Origin: Candidatus Liberimonas magnetica | GTDB lineage: Bacteria > Elusimicrobiota > Endomicrobiia > Endomicrobiales > JAFGIL01 | Length of the DNA: 64,000 bases | NCBI GenBank assembly: GCA_020523885.1 | Contig: JAJAPY010000011.1 | Span: forward strand, 34,036 to 98,035 | Reading direction: 5' to 3' | Shown here: positions 1 to 8,738 of the stretch, piece after piece | Position numbering within the stretch: the first letter of the stretch is position 1 | Layout: every line of letters starts with the position of its first letter | Notes under the pieces: generated by a model | Database searches by the model: none | The model's input: only the letters and a program-made list of their open reading frames with translations | What the model was told of the DNA's origin: nothing | Translations under genes and position numbers: made by a program

Positions 1-1
1 A

Positions 2-1138
2 GCAAGCGAAAGAACGGAATATATCGGCAAAAAAGCAAGGCGCCTTGGTTTATATATTTTTTACACCAATACAGTCGGCGGCCAGGACGAACTTGTGTTC
101 GACGGCAACAGCCTGATCCTTGGGCCGGACGGCAAAGAAAAAATGAGGGCTAAGCCGTTTGAGGAAGATATTATATTTTATGATATGCAGCAGGGCTCTT
201 GCGGGTATCCTGATAACACGGATTATATTGATCTTGGCGGGATAAAAGGCAAAAAGCCGTTATTGAAGAAAAGAAAAATAGAAACAATAAAAGGCCCGGG
301 AGAGGTTTACAGGGCGCTTGTTTTAGCAACGAGGGATTATGTTAAAAAGAACTGTTTTAAAAAAGTTGTTATTGGAATAAGCGGAGGCATTGATTCAGCG
401 CTGACAGCTGTCCTAGCCTGTGATGCTGTAGGCAGGGGCAATGTTATGGGTGTCACAATGCCGTCAATGTATTCTTCAAACCAGACGAGGAATGATGCCA
501 TACGGTTTTGCAGGGATAATGGCATAAATATAATTGAAATACCTATCCAGGAAATTTATTATACTTATATCAACTCCCTTTCAAAGGAATTCAAAGGCTT
601 AAAAACCGGCTCTGCAGAAGAAAACCTGCAGGCGCGCATAAGAGGCAATATCCTTATGGCTTTTTCCAACAAATTTGGATGGCTCGTCCTTTCTACCGGG
701 AACAAGAGCGAGGTTTCATGCGGATATTCAACGATTTACGGAGATATGGTAGGCGGGTTTAATATCTTAAAAGACGTGTACAAAACCCGTGTTTACGAAC
801 TTTCAAGGTATGTCAACCGGTGCGGTAAATACACAATACCCGGTTCAATAATAAAGCGGCCGCCTACTGCGGAACTCAGGCCAAATCAAAAAGACAGCGA
901 TTCTTTGCCGCCATATAGGGTTTTAGACAGGATATTAAAGCTGTATATCGAACAGGATATGGGTTACGAACAAATAACAAGAGCCAACAAGTTCAAGCCA
1001 GAAACAGTAAGGAAAGTTATAAAGCTGGTTGACAGGAACGAGTTTAAAAGAAGGCAGGCGCCGCCAGGAATCCGCATAACTAAAAAAGGGTTCGATAAAG
1101 ACCGCAGGATGCCTATAACGAACAAATACGGTTGCTGA
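2..1138 (+). CDS. nadE: Glutamine-dependent NAD+ synthetase, 3' part (5' end outside window)
   Basis: Makes NAD+ from deamido-NAD+, ATP and glutamine-derived ammonia in the cytoplasm. The reading frame is open from base 2, so the gene starts before the window; the GTG at 95 is an internal codon. The first residues (GGQDELVFDGNS) are the end of the N-terminal nitrilase-type glutaminase domain. The synthetase domain follows, with the PP-loop ATP site SGGIDSA near base 380 and the GNKSE motif near base 700. The C-terminal part (RPPTAELRPNQKDSDSLPPY) is typical of the family. It heads a run of ammonia/glutamine genes. Identification is secure; only the N-terminal half is missing. Confidence 0.95.
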   Translation, partial: ASERTEYIGKKARRLGLYIFYTNTVGGQDELVFDGNSLILGPDGKEKMRAKPFEEDIIFYDMQQGSCGYPDNTDYIDLGGIKGKKPLLKKRKIETIKGPGEVYRALVLATRDYVKKNCFKKVVIGISGGIDSALTAVLACDAVGRGNVMGVTMPSMYSSNQTRNDAIRFCRDNGINIIEIPIQEIYYTYINSLSKEFKGLKTGSAEENLQARIRGNILMAFSNKFGWLVLSTGNKSEVSCGYSTIYGDMVGGFNILKDVYKTRVYELSRYVNRCGKYTIPGSIIKRPPTAELRPNQKDSDSLPPYRVLDRILKLYIEQDMGYEQITRANKFKPETVRKVIKLVDRNEFKRRQAPPGIRITKKGFDKDRRMPITNKYGC

Positions 1139-1154
1139 AAAAATTGGCAGTATT

Positions 1155-1844
1155 ATGGATAAAATTCTTGTAATAGTAAATAAGGATATCATTTCTGTGC
1201 CGGAATTATTGTTGAAGGAGTTCCTGGGCGGAAAATCAGACGAATATGAACCCTCGGGTACAGGAAAAAATCCGGGAAAGAAGCTTACAATAGCCGGTTA
1301 CCTTGGCCAAATGCCGGTTATTTTCAGCGAAGATTCAAAAGGTTTGCCGGTTAGTTTAAGCAGTTCGGCAAGGAAACTGCATTTAAGCGGCACGCATTTT
1401 GCGTTTATAAGCACGTCGGGTATCCATCCCAGCGGAGAATGGTTATTTGCATATAACGGCAGGTTAAAGAACGAAGAGAAAAACATGTACGATCATTTAA
1501 TGAATTATATTGATGCGCATAAATTTAAGAACCCTCTTTTATATTTAAAGAAAGCTTTTGAAACTGATGTTATCGCTAAAAGCCCTGCTTCATTGTTTTT
1601 GGCCAATAGCAGGTATTTGTTTGTCTTTAAAGGTAAGAACAGCAGGTTAAAGTTTGCTCATCTGGATGAAAATTGGATTTTTTGTTCGCAGAATATAAAA
1701 GGTATTAAGTGGAGGCCCGTAAAAAATGGGCATCTGATGGTCGTAGACAAGAAAGCTAATTTAATAAAAAATTTAAGCGAATTACCTCTTGAGCACATGA
1801 ATAACTACAGCAGAGTAGTTGTGAAACCTATAAGCTCAAGATAA
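1155..1844 (+). CDS. Class II glutamine-amidotransferase-like protein lacking the catalytic Cys
   Basis: A 229-residue protein starting 16 bp after nadE. Weak but ordered similarity to the YafJ/Gn-AT-II fold is visible: a YNGRLKN segment (about residue 99) where active enzymes have HNGxxxN, a later SLFLANSRYLFVFKG strand, and a SQNIKGIKWRPVKNGHLMVVD end matching the usual self-display/'greater than V-P-P-G' strand of the family. Class II amidotransferases need Cys as residue 2 (or exposed by processing); here the N-terminus is MDKILVIV and no early Cys exists, so glutaminase activity is unlikely. It may be a regulatory or structural relative tied to nadE. No clear Shine-Dalgarno site. Family assignment is an inference from pattern, not a strong hit. 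Confidence 0.5.
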   Translation: MDKILVIVNKDIISVPELLLKEFLGGKSDEYEPSGTGKNPGKKLTIAGYLGQMPVIFSEDSKGLPVSLSSSARKLHLSGTHFAFISTSGIHPSGEWLFAYNGRLKNEEKNMYDHLMNYIDAHKFKNPLLYLKKAFETDVIAKSPASLFLANSRYLFVFKGKNSRLKFAHLDENWIFCSQNIKGIKWRPVKNGHLMVVDKKANLIKNLSELPLEHMNNYSRVVVKPISSR

Positions 1845-1847
1845 TAA

Positions 1848-1872
1848 TACTGTTTTTAGCAGTAGTTTTTTT
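1848..1872 (+). terminator. Weak hairpin plus T-run after the nadE operon
   Basis: TACTG (1848-1852) can pair with CAGTA (1860-1864) around a 7-nt loop, followed by a run of T to 1872. The stem is only 5 bp, so this is a weak candidate terminator. It also overlaps the possible -35 of amt. Confidence 0.3.
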
Positions 1873-1952
1873 ACAAAAATAGCTGCAGAAATATAATCTA
1901 GGACAAAGGCGTCCATTAATTTCACTACGAACAAGTGATATGGGCGTTTTTT
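1870..1952 (+). promoter_or_regulatory. amt leader: promoter-like boxes, A1/G4 hexaloop hairpin and competing terminator
   Basis: TTTACA (1870-1875) and TATAAT (1892-1897) are spaced by 16 bp. Just downstream GGAC (1901-1904) and GTCC (1911-1914) enclose the six bases AAAGGC; as RNA this is a hexaloop hairpin with A at loop position 1 and G at position 4, the ANTAR-target signature. The loop and 3' arm (1905-1915) can instead pair with TGGGCGTTTTT (1941-1951) in a terminator-like stem that encloses a second hairpin, TCACT/AGTGA (1922-1938), and is followed by T to 1952. The structures are mutually exclusive, as in antitermination. Caution: if TATAAT is the true -10, transcription would start near 1904, inside the hairpin; then the palindrome would better fit a repressor operator. 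Confidence 0.4.
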
Positions 1953-1989
1953 ATTTGTATAAAATGTATTTTAACAGGAGAAAAGTTAA

Positions 1990-3357
1990 ATGAAAAAAAT
2001 ACTACTTGTCCTATTTCTATGTTTACCGTTGTTTTTCAAAGGCATTGCAGTTGCACAAGAGGCGGCCCAGCCTTTAACTGGAATTGTCCAGGCTTCATCC
2101 AGCCCCGGGCCGGTACAATCCGTAACAACAAAGATAGACGGCAGTGACACTGCGTGGGTTTTAACTGCAACTGCGTTTGTAATGCTTATGACACTTCCGG
2201 GCCTTGCTTTTTTTTACGGCGGCCTTGTAAGGAAAAAAAATGTGTTAAGCGTCTTAATGCAATGCGCAATGATGCTTTGCGTGATAAGCCTGCAATGGAT
2301 ATTGTTCGGGTACAGCCTTGCCTTCGGGCCGGATAAAGGGTTCTGGGGAGGGTTTAAATGGGCAGGTTTAAGCGGGGTAGGGTTAGAGCCGTTTGCGGGT
2401 TATTCAAGTACCATTCCTCATCAGTTATTTATGATATTTCAGGCTATGTTTGCAGTTATTACACCTGCTTTAATAATAGGTGCGTTTGCAGAAAGGATGA
2501 AGTTCTCTGCGTTTTTACTATTTAGCCTTTTATGGGCAACATTTGTTTATGACCCGATTACTCATTGGGTGTGGGGAATAGGCGGTTTTTTAAGGGAAAT
2601 GGGAGCTCTTGATTTTGCCGGCGGAATAGTTGTTCATATCAATGCAGGTATTGCAGCCATTGTTACGGCCCTGGTTATCGGAAGAAGGAAAGGGTACGCT
2701 TCACCCACTCCTCCTCATAACCTGCCGTTTACGGTTTTAGGAGCCGGGCTTTTATGGTTTGGCTGGTTCGGGTTTAATGCAGGCAGCGCCTTATCAGCCA
2801 GCGGGCTTGCAGTAAGCGCTTTTATTGTAACTAACACTGCTGCTGCGGCAGCCGGGCTTGTATGGGCTTTTCTTGAATGGTTCTATGTTAAAAGGCCTAC
2901 GACTCTGGGTATAGCGACCGGGATGATAGCAGGTCTTGCTACAATAACCCCGGCTTCAGGTTTTGTAAGTATTAACTCGGCAATTATTATAGGCGCTCTG
3001 GCAAGTTTGATTTGTTTTTTTATGGTTGCTTTTATAAAACCAAAATTAGGTTATGACGATTCGCTTGATGCCTTCGGTGTCCACGGGGTAGGCGGGATTG
3101 CAGGGACTCTGGCTACAGGGCTTTTTGCGTCAAAAGCGATTAATCCGCAGGGAGCTGACGGTTTATTTTTCGGGAATCCCGGTTTGTTTTTTATACAGCT
3201 CAAGGCGGTATTAATAACCATAGGGTACAGTTTTGCCGCTACTTTGGCGATATATAAACTTGTTGATGTGTTGATAGGTGTAAGGGCAAAAGAAAAAGAG
3301 GAAGTAATAGGTCTTGATTTAACTGAACATCATGAAGGGGCCTATACGGTGTTGTAA
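1990..3357 (+). CDS. amt: Ammonium transporter (Amt/AmtB family)
   Basis: Inner-membrane ammonium channel, 455 residues with about 11 membrane segments. Residues 1-22 form a signal peptide (cleavage after AVA), as in Gram-negative AmtB. The pore His pair is present: VVHINAG near residue 215 and FGVHGVGG near residue 362. The FGWFGFNAGS segment is also typical. AGGAG precedes the ATG by 9 bp. No PII (glnB/glnK) gene is adjacent, unlike most amt loci. Its leader shares blocks with the glnA leader downstream, suggesting joint nitrogen control. Confidence 0.96.
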   Translation: MKKILLVLFLCLPLFFKGIAVAQEAAQPLTGIVQASSSPGPVQSVTTKIDGSDTAWVLTATAFVMLMTLPGLAFFYGGLVRKKNVLSVLMQCAMMLCVISLQWILFGYSLAFGPDKGFWGGFKWAGLSGVGLEPFAGYSSTIPHQLFMIFQAMFAVITPALIIGAFAERMKFSAFLLFSLLWATFVYDPITHWVWGIGGFLREMGALDFAGGIVVHINAGIAAIVTALVIGRRKGYASPTPPHNLPFTVLGAGLLWFGWFGFNAGSALSASGLAVSAFIVTNTAAAAAGLVWAFLEWFYVKRPTTLGIATGMIAGLATITPASGFVSINSAIIIGALASLICFFMVAFIKPKLGYDDSLDAFGVHGVGGIAGTLATGLFASKAINPQGADGLFFGNPGLFFIQLKAVLITIGYSFAATLAIYKLVDVLIGVRAKEKEEVIGLDLTEHHEGAYTVL

Positions 3358-3362
3358 TTACA

Positions 3363-3457
3363 AGGTATAAGGGGTAAGTGATAAGGGCTAAGGGAAACCG
3401 AAATCTTTGAATTTGCTTATTTTGTTACTTACAACTTACACCTTACCCCTTATCCCT
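3363..3457. repeat. Heptad-arm inverted repeat, amt-glnA gap
   Basis: Left arm 3363-3394 reads as 7-nt units such as AGGTATA, AGGGGTA, AGTGATA, AGGGCTA. Right arm 3425-3457 reads TTACTTA, CAACTTA, CACCTTA, CCCCTTA and is the approximate reverse complement. About 30 bp lie between the arms. It precedes the glnA promoter and may also act as a hairpin terminator for amt. Confidence 0.8.
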
Positions 3458-3469
3458 GATTTAAAATAG

Positions 3470-3498
3470 TTGACATTCAAAAGGTTTTTAAATATAAT
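3470..3498 (+). promoter_or_regulatory. Consensus sigma70-type promoter for glnA
   Basis: TTGACA (3470-3475), 17 bp spacer, TATAAT (3493-3498): a perfect match to consensus. Start of transcription is expected near 3505, giving a leader of about 120 nt before glnA. Confidence 0.85.
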
Positions 3499-3525
3499 CT
3501 TGTGTCAATGCATATCAGTAATCAC

Positions 3526-3563
3526 AGGACAACGACGTCCTTCTGCCGATTATAAAATGTATT
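3526..3563 (+). promoter_or_regulatory. glnA leader hairpin (A1/G4 hexaloop) and conserved 13-mer
   Basis: AGGAC (3526-3530) and GTCCT (3537-3541) enclose loop AACGAC, again A at position 1 and G at position 4, as in the amt leader. A 13-nt block TATAAAATGTATT (3551-3563) is identical to 1958-1970 in the amt leader. ANTAR proteins bind pairs of such hexaloop hairpins and prevent termination upstream of nitrogen genes; only one hairpin is clear here and I see no U-tract terminator after it. A DNA operator palindrome is the alternative. Confidence 0.4.
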
Positions 3564-3626
3564 GCAGATGTTTCAGATAAAAATATGCCCTAACTTGATT
3601 TCAAGATCAAATCGGAGGAAACAGCA

Positions 3627-5729
3627 ATGAAAACCAAGGTTAATGAAGGGAAAATTCAGACTATAGCTGACATTTATGGAGAAAACGTGTTCGGGCTCAA
3701 GACCATGAGCAAGTATCTTTCAAAAAAAACATACGATTCCCTGCGCGCTACTATAAAAGAAGGCCGGTCTCTTGACCCGCAGATAGCAGACGAAGTCGCG
3801 GAGGCGATGAAGAAATGGGCGCTTTCAAAAGGAGCAACACACTTTACCCACTGGTTCCAGCCTTTGACCGGCGGTACTGCAGAAAAACACGATTCTTTCA
3901 TAGACCCGGACGGGGAAGGCGGAGTAACACTAAAATTTAAAGGCAAAGAGCTTATACAGGGAGAACCGGATGCATCGAGTTTCCCTTCAGGCGGCATTCG
4001 TGCGACTTTTGAAGCAAGAGGCTATACCGCCTGGGACCCGACAAGCCCGGCTTTCATAAAAGAAGGCGAGGATTATTCCACACTTTGCATACCGACAGCG
4101 TTCTATTCATATACAGGGGAGGCCCTGGATAAAAAGACGCCTCTTCTGCGCTCCCTTCAGGCTTTGTCGAAACAAGTCTGCAGGATGGCGGAGCTGTTTG
4201 GGATAGATGCAAAGAACAAGAAAGCCTATGCGACTCTCGGGCCTGAACAGGAATATTTCCTGATAGATAAAGCTTTTTATGATTCAAGGATAGACCTGTT
4301 GCAGACAGGCAGGACGCTTTTTGGCAGAAAACCTGCGAAGCACCAGCAGCTGGAAGACCATTATTTCGGAGCCATCAAACAAAGGATCATGGCTTTTATG
4401 GAAGACCTGGACCGCGAACTCTGGAAGCTGGGCATCCCTTCTAAAACCAGGCATAACGAAGTTTGTCCTGCCCAGTTTGAAATGGCCCCTGTGTTCGAAG
4501 AATTAAACCTTGCTGTAGACCATAACATGATGGTCATGGAAGTCTTACGGCAGGTAGCGGACAGGCACGGGCTTGTCTGCCTCTTGCACGAGAAACCTTT
4601 TGCAGGAGTAAACGGTTCAGGCAAACATAACAACTGGTCTGTGGCAGGCCCTGACGGCAAGAACTGGCTTACACCCGGCGATAATCCAAGGGAAAACGCA
4701 AAATTCTTAACAGTAATATGCGCCTTGATGAAAGCGATAGATACTCACGCAGGCCTTTTGCGCGCCGCAGTAGCATCCGCAGGGAACGACCACAGGCTGG
4801 GAGCTAACGAAGCACCGCCTGCGATACTTTCCATTTTTTTAGGAGACCAGCTTACTGAAATAATAGAACATATAGAAAAAGGAAAAACAGGCGGGGAAGC
4901 AAAAGATAAAGAGTTCCTGGAGTTAGGAGTATCGTCACTCCCTAAACTTGCCAAAGATGTTACAGACAGGAACAGGACGTCCCCTTTTGCTTTTACAGGC
5001 AACAAGTTCGAGTTCCGGGCAGTGGGCTCAAACCAGAGCTGCTCGACGGCAAATATCGTTTTAAATACGATAGTGGCGGAAGCTCTCGATGAGATATGCA
5101 CGCAGCTTGAGTCCGATATAAAAGCTAAAAAGGACTTTAACGTATCATTGCAAAAGATATTGCAGTCTCTAGTCAAAAAACATAAGAGAATAATATTTAA
5201 CGGCGACAACTATACCGAAGAATGGCACAAGGAAGCGGAAAAAAGAGGGCTTCCTAATTTAAAGAACACGCCGGAATCGTTAAAAGAGATAATCAAGGAA
5301 TCTTCTCTGGCGATTTTTGAAAAGCACAAAGTGCTTACAAGAAGGGAAACGCATTCCCGCTACGAGATTTATAAAGAGCAGTATGAAAAAATAGTCAATA
5401 TAGAAGCTCTTGTAGCTCTTGATATGGCCAAGACGCTTATAATCCCGGCGGTGTACAGGTACCAGAAAGAGCTCTCTAAAACGGTCATCAACAGTGAAAA
5501 GTGCAGCTGCCCGGCCTCTAACCTTAAAGAACTGCTCGGACAGATAGCTAAACTTGCTGAAGATACGCTGTCGGACATAAAAGAACTCGAAGGGTCATTA
5601 GCCGGCGAACCGAAAGAGAAGCTTGAAGCGATGAATAAACTCCGCTTGAGCGTTGACCAGCTTGAAGGCCTTGTGCCAAAAGAGTTCTGGCCTCTGGCTT
5701 CCTACACGTCAATGATGTTTGTGATGTAA
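3627..5729 (+). CDS. glnA: Glutamine synthetase type III
   Basis: Makes glutamine from glutamate, ammonia and ATP. The 700-residue length and sequence fit the GSIII (GlnN) class rather than the approximately 450-residue GSI. Visible motifs: [11 protein letters not shown] (metal-binding Glu), [10 protein letters not shown], and [15 protein letters not shown] in the C-terminal half. The ATG has a good Shine-Dalgarno (CGGAGG at 3613). It is expressed from its own consensus promoter and sits between amt and the GOGAT genes, so it forms the ammonia-assimilation core of this cluster. Confidence 0.96.
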   Translation: MKTKVNEGKIQTIADIYGENVFGLKTMSKYLSKKTYDSLRATIKEGRSLDPQIADEVAEAMKKWALSKGATHFTHWFQPLTGGTAEKHDSFIDPDGEGGVTLKFKGKELIQGEPDASSFPSGGIRATFEARGYTAWDPTSPAFIKEGEDYSTLCIPTAFYSYTGEALDKKTPLLRSLQALSKQVCRMAELFGIDAKNKKAYATLGPEQEYFLIDKAFYDSRIDLLQTGRTLFGRKPAKHQQLEDHYFGAIKQRIMAFMEDLDRELWKLGIPSKTRHNEVCPAQFEMAPVFEELNLAVDHNMMVMEVLRQVADRHGLVCLLHEKPFAGVNGSGKHNNWSVAGPDGKNWLTPGDNPRENAKFLTVICALMKAIDTHAGLLRAAVASAGNDHRLGANEAPPAILSIFLGDQLTEIIEHIEKGKTGGEAKDKEFLELGVSSLPKLAKDVTDRNRTSPFAFTGNKFEFRAVGSNQSCSTANIVLNTIVAEALDEICTQLESDIKAKKDFNVSLQKILQSLVKKHKRIIFNGDNYTEEWHKEAEKRGLPNLKNTPESLKEIIKESSLAIFEKHKVLTRRETHSRYEIYKEQYEKIVNIEALVALDMAKTLIIPAVYRYQKELSKTVINSEKCSCPASNLKELLGQIAKLAEDTLSDIKELEGSLAGEPKEKLEAMNKLRLSVDQLEGLVPKEFWPLASYTSMMFVM

Positions 5730-5734
5730 GAAAA

Positions 5735-5820
5735 TCAGACTACAGACCACAGACGACAGACTACAGATTGATTGTTATAATTTAGTCTATAGTCTGTAGT
5801 CTGAAGTCTTTAATCTGAGG
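5735..5820. repeat. Heptad-arm inverted repeat, glnA to PEP-binding gene
   Basis: Left arm 5735-5768 has units such as CAGACTA, CAGACCA, CAGACGA; right arm 5783-5820 has AGTCTAT, AGTCTGT, AGTCTGA. Same unit family as loci at 8446, 22397 and 57634. The right arm ends right at the start of the next gene. Confidence 0.8.
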
Positions 5821-5824
5821 TTCC

Positions 5825-8443
5825 ATGTCAAAAATATTCACGTTGATGAGCACAGGGCTTCCTGAGTTAGATAAAGTTATCCAGGGAGTCCAGCCGGGCG
5901 ATAATATCGTCTGGCAGCTTGATTCCATAGAAGATTATAAGCTTTTTGTCCATCCTTTTTGCAGGGACGCCTATGATAAAAAGAACAAGCTCATCTATTT
6001 CAGGTTCGCCCAGCATGAATCTCTTCTACCCGAAGGCGTCCAGGCCCAGGTTTACGAACTCCATCCAGAAGACGGTTTTGAGACGTTCATTGCAGAGATA
6101 TTCAAGGTAATAGAAAAGAATGGGCTGGGCGCATTCTATGTTTTTGACTGCCTTTCCGAGCTTACCGTAGACTGGTACTCCGACAGGATGCTCGCCAACT
6201 TCTTTATGCTGGCCTGCCCGTACCTTTACGACTACGACACTGCCACGTATTTTGCCCTCTTGAGGAACCACCACACCACGCAGACCGTAAACGTGATACA
6301 TAACACAGCGCAGGTGATAATAGACGTTTACCGTAACAAAAAAAGCCTTTACCTCCAGCCGATAAAAGTTTATAAGCGCCATTCCCATACCATGTATATG
6401 CTCCATCACTGGAAAGACGGGAAGTTCCATCCTGAAACAAGAAGCGCGGTAATATCTGAAATACTTGAAGAAATTTACCACCCGTGGCTTGACATATCCA
6501 TATCCAGGCAGGATATGTGGCCTCGTATTTTTGCAAAAGCGCGCGAGCTGCAGCAGGAGCTGGCTAAAAACAGGAAAAACTCAAGAGAAGAAGAAAAGCA
6601 TTATAACAGGCTCATCAGGATGGTTGTAACAAGGGACGAACCTGTATTAAAGCTTGCTGAAAAATATTTTGACCTTGAAGACCTTATAGATATAGGAAAA
6701 CATATGGTGGGCACCGGGCTTATCGGAGGAAAAACAGTAGGTATGCTCCTGGCAAGGGCGATACTGAAGAAATCAAGCCTTGAGTGGCGCGACGTGCTTG
6801 AGCCGCATGACAGTTTTTTCATAGGTTCCGATGTGTTCTATACTTATGTCGTTCAGAACGGGTGCTGGTGGTTCAGGTGGAAACAGAGGTACTCGGATAC
6901 CGTCCTTGAAGAAACCGAGGAAGCAAGAAAAAGGATGCTCGACGGCAAATTCCCGCAGGATATCGAAGACCAGTTCAAGGAGATCCTGAATTATTTCGGC
7001 CAGTCGCCGATAATAGTACGGTCATCAAGCTTGTTAGAGGACGCCTACGGCAATGCTTTTTCCGGAAAATATGAAAGTGTGTTCTGTGCCAACCAGGGTA
7101 CTCCGGAAGACCGTTTAAAGGATTTTACCAATGCCGTAAAAACAGTCTATGCAAGCACCATGAGCCGTGATGCGCTCACTTACAGGCTTCAAAGAGGGCT
7201 CCTTGACAGGGACGAGCAGATGGCGTTACTGGTCCAGCGTGTCTCGGGTTCGATTTGCGGAAATTTATTTTTTCCGCACGTGGCAGGAGTCGGGTTCTCG
7301 TACAACCCTTACGTCTGGAGCAAGGCTATAGATCCTAAAGCAGGAGTGTTGCGCCTGGTGTTGGGCCTCGGCACAAGGGCGGTAGACCGGTCCGGCGATG
7401 ATTATACAAGGATAGTAGCGCTAAATGACCCGGTAAAAAAACCGGCGGCGGATTTTGAAGAAGCAAGGAAATATACGCAGAAAAAAATGGACCTTTTAGA
7501 CCTTGCCTCGAACAAGCATGTGACCAGGAATATTTCAGAACTCGTAAAAGAAAATATCGAACTTCCGCTTGAAATGCTTGCCGAACGGGACTTGTCCATG
7601 GAAGAAAGGGCAAAGGAAGCAGGCCTGCATGATGTTTTCTCCTGGGTTTTTAATTTTGATAATTTCCTGTCGAAAACAGATTTCCCCAAAGACATGAACA
7701 GGATGCTTTCTACCCTTAATGACGCGTACGATTATCCGGTTGATATAGAATTCACGGCCAATATATTCGATGGCAATAAATATAAGGTAAACCTGCTCCA
7801 GTGCAGGCCGTTCCAGGTAAAAAAGGAAGTCAGGATCGTAAAAGACCCGGGCAAGATACCTCAGAAAGACATGATACTTAAGACAAGTGGGCCTATCATA
7901 GGCAGCAGCATACAGACTATAATAGACAGGATAATCTATGTTGTGCCTTCGGTCTACGGCAAACTTCCTGAGAATGAAAGGTACCAGGTCGCAAATGTAA
8001 TAGGCAAGGTCACAAATTTAGAGAAAAAAGATAAAAAGAAAATAATCATGCTCATCGGGCCCGGCAGGTGGGGGACAACGACCCCGTCCTTAGGAGTCCC
8101 GGTACAGTTCGGGGACATAAACAATGTTTCTGTCCTTTGCGAGATGGCTGAAATGCACGAAGGCCTTGTGCCCGATGTGTCCTTGGGCACTCATTTTTTT
8201 AATGACCTGGTAGAACTGGACATGCTTTACTTGGCTGTCTATCCCCAGCGGGAAGATAATTTTATCAATAAAGCATTCCTTGAAAATGCAAATAACCGGC
8301 TTTTAAACCTTGTCCCTGAAGCGGGAAAATGGAAAGATGCAGTACGTGTAATAGACCTGGCTGGAGCAAACAAGGAACAGGTAATATATTTAAATGTAAA
8401 TTCGACAGAACAAAAGGGTGTATGCTATATAGGGGCAAAATAA
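5825..8443 (+). CDS. KaiC-like domain + PEP/pyruvate-binding (PPDK N-terminal) domain protein
   Basis: An 872-residue protein. Residues 1-220 look like a KaiC/RecA fold (TGLPELDKVIQGVQPGD start, FYVFDCLSEL Walker-B-like strand near 106) but the Walker A P-loop is replaced by NIVWQLDS. Residues about 280-665 match the ATP-grasp domain of PEP synthase/PPDK: GTGLIGGKTVG near 296, IIVRSSSLLEDAYGNAFSGKYES from about 396, and LLQCRPFQ near 657. The phosphohistidine domain (SHAA-type motif) and the PEP-binding barrel are absent; residues 680-872 form an unrecognised C-terminal domain with GPGRWGTTTPSLG. So it is not a working PEP synthase in the usual sense; substrate unknown. Placement between glnA and gltB suggests a nitrogen-linked or energy-sensing role. 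Confidence 0.7.
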   Translation: MSKIFTLMSTGLPELDKVIQGVQPGDNIVWQLDSIEDYKLFVHPFCRDAYDKKNKLIYFRFAQHESLLPEGVQAQVYELHPEDGFETFIAEIFKVIEKNGLGAFYVFDCLSELTVDWYSDRMLANFFMLACPYLYDYDTATYFALLRNHHTTQTVNVIHNTAQVIIDVYRNKKSLYLQPIKVYKRHSHTMYMLHHWKDGKFHPETRSAVISEILEEIYHPWLDISISRQDMWPRIFAKARELQQELAKNRKNSREEEKHYNRLIRMVVTRDEPVLKLAEKYFDLEDLIDIGKHMVGTGLIGGKTVGMLLARAILKKSSLEWRDVLEPHDSFFIGSDVFYTYVVQNGCWWFRWKQRYSDTVLEETEEARKRMLDGKFPQDIEDQFKEILNYFGQSPIIVRSSSLLEDAYGNAFSGKYESVFCANQGTPEDRLKDFTNAVKTVYASTMSRDALTYRLQRGLLDRDEQMALLVQRVSGSICGNLFFPHVAGVGFSYNPYVWSKAIDPKAGVLRLVLGLGTRAVDRSGDDYTRIVALNDPVKKPAADFEEARKYTQKKMDLLDLASNKHVTRNISELVKENIELPLEMLAERDLSMEERAKEAGLHDVFSWVFNFDNFLSKTDFPKDMNRMLSTLNDAYDYPVDIEFTANIFDGNKYKVNLLQCRPFQVKKEVRIVKDPGKIPQKDMILKTSGPIIGSSIQTIIDRIIYVVPSVYGKLPENERYQVANVIGKVTNLEKKDKKKIIMLIGPGRWGTTTPSLGVPVQFGDINNVSVLCEMAEMHEGLVPDVSLGTHFFNDLVELDMLYLAVYPQREDNFINKAFLENANNRLLNLVPEAGKWKDAVRVIDLAGANKEQVIYLNVNSTEQKGVCYIGAK

Positions 8444-8445
8444 CA

Positions 8446-8730
8446 GAAAGACAGACATGAGACATCCGACAGCAGACATCAGACCTCGAACAACCGATTT
8501 TGGGTTGAGGGATACTAAAAGATAAATGAAAACACGTATAGAGTTAGCATACAAACTAAATTATATAGATTCCGTTAAATTTGAAAAAATAGAAAAATTG
8601 TGCGATGACACATCTAAAATGTTATATGGCTTAATTGATTATATTGAAAAAGAATGTTCTCTGTAGTCTTTAGTCAGAAGTCTGTTGTCTGAGGTCTGTA
8701 GTCTGTGGTCGGAAGTCTGTAGTCTGATAA
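8446..8730. repeat. Heptad-arm inverted repeat enclosing an S23 gene remnant
   Basis: Left arm 8446-8487 has units such as GACATGA, GACATCC, GACAGCA, GACATCA. Right arm 8661-8730 has about nine units of AGTCTGT type, for example AGTCTGT, TGTCTGA, GGTCTGT. Between the arms lies the truncated S23/four-helix-bundle reading frame (8526-8666). The right arm runs up to the gltB Shine-Dalgarno site. Confidence 0.8.
8526..8666 (+). pseudogene. C-terminal remnant of an S23/four-helix-bundle protein
   Basis: A 46-codon frame whose product ends TSKMLYGLIDYIEKECSL and contains RIELAYKLNYI. These match the last two helices of the S23/IVP four-helix-bundle family (compare SRMLSGLKN at the end of the intact gene at 35411). 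The first half of the family, with the helix-1 and IRRAS/NIAEG segments, is missing, so this is a 5'-truncated relic. Its stop codon lies inside the right heptad arm. Confidence 0.65.
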
Positions 8731-8738
8731 GGAATAAT

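Noticed and set aside
5825..8443. Annotation as phosphoenolpyruvate synthase
   Set aside because: The phosphohistidine and PEP-binding domains are missing, so that activity is not supported.
8685..8738. N-terminal extension of GltB (18 codons, MSEVCSLWSEVCSL...)
   Set aside because: It is translated heptad repeat; the ribosome-binding site and family N-terminus support ATG 8739.
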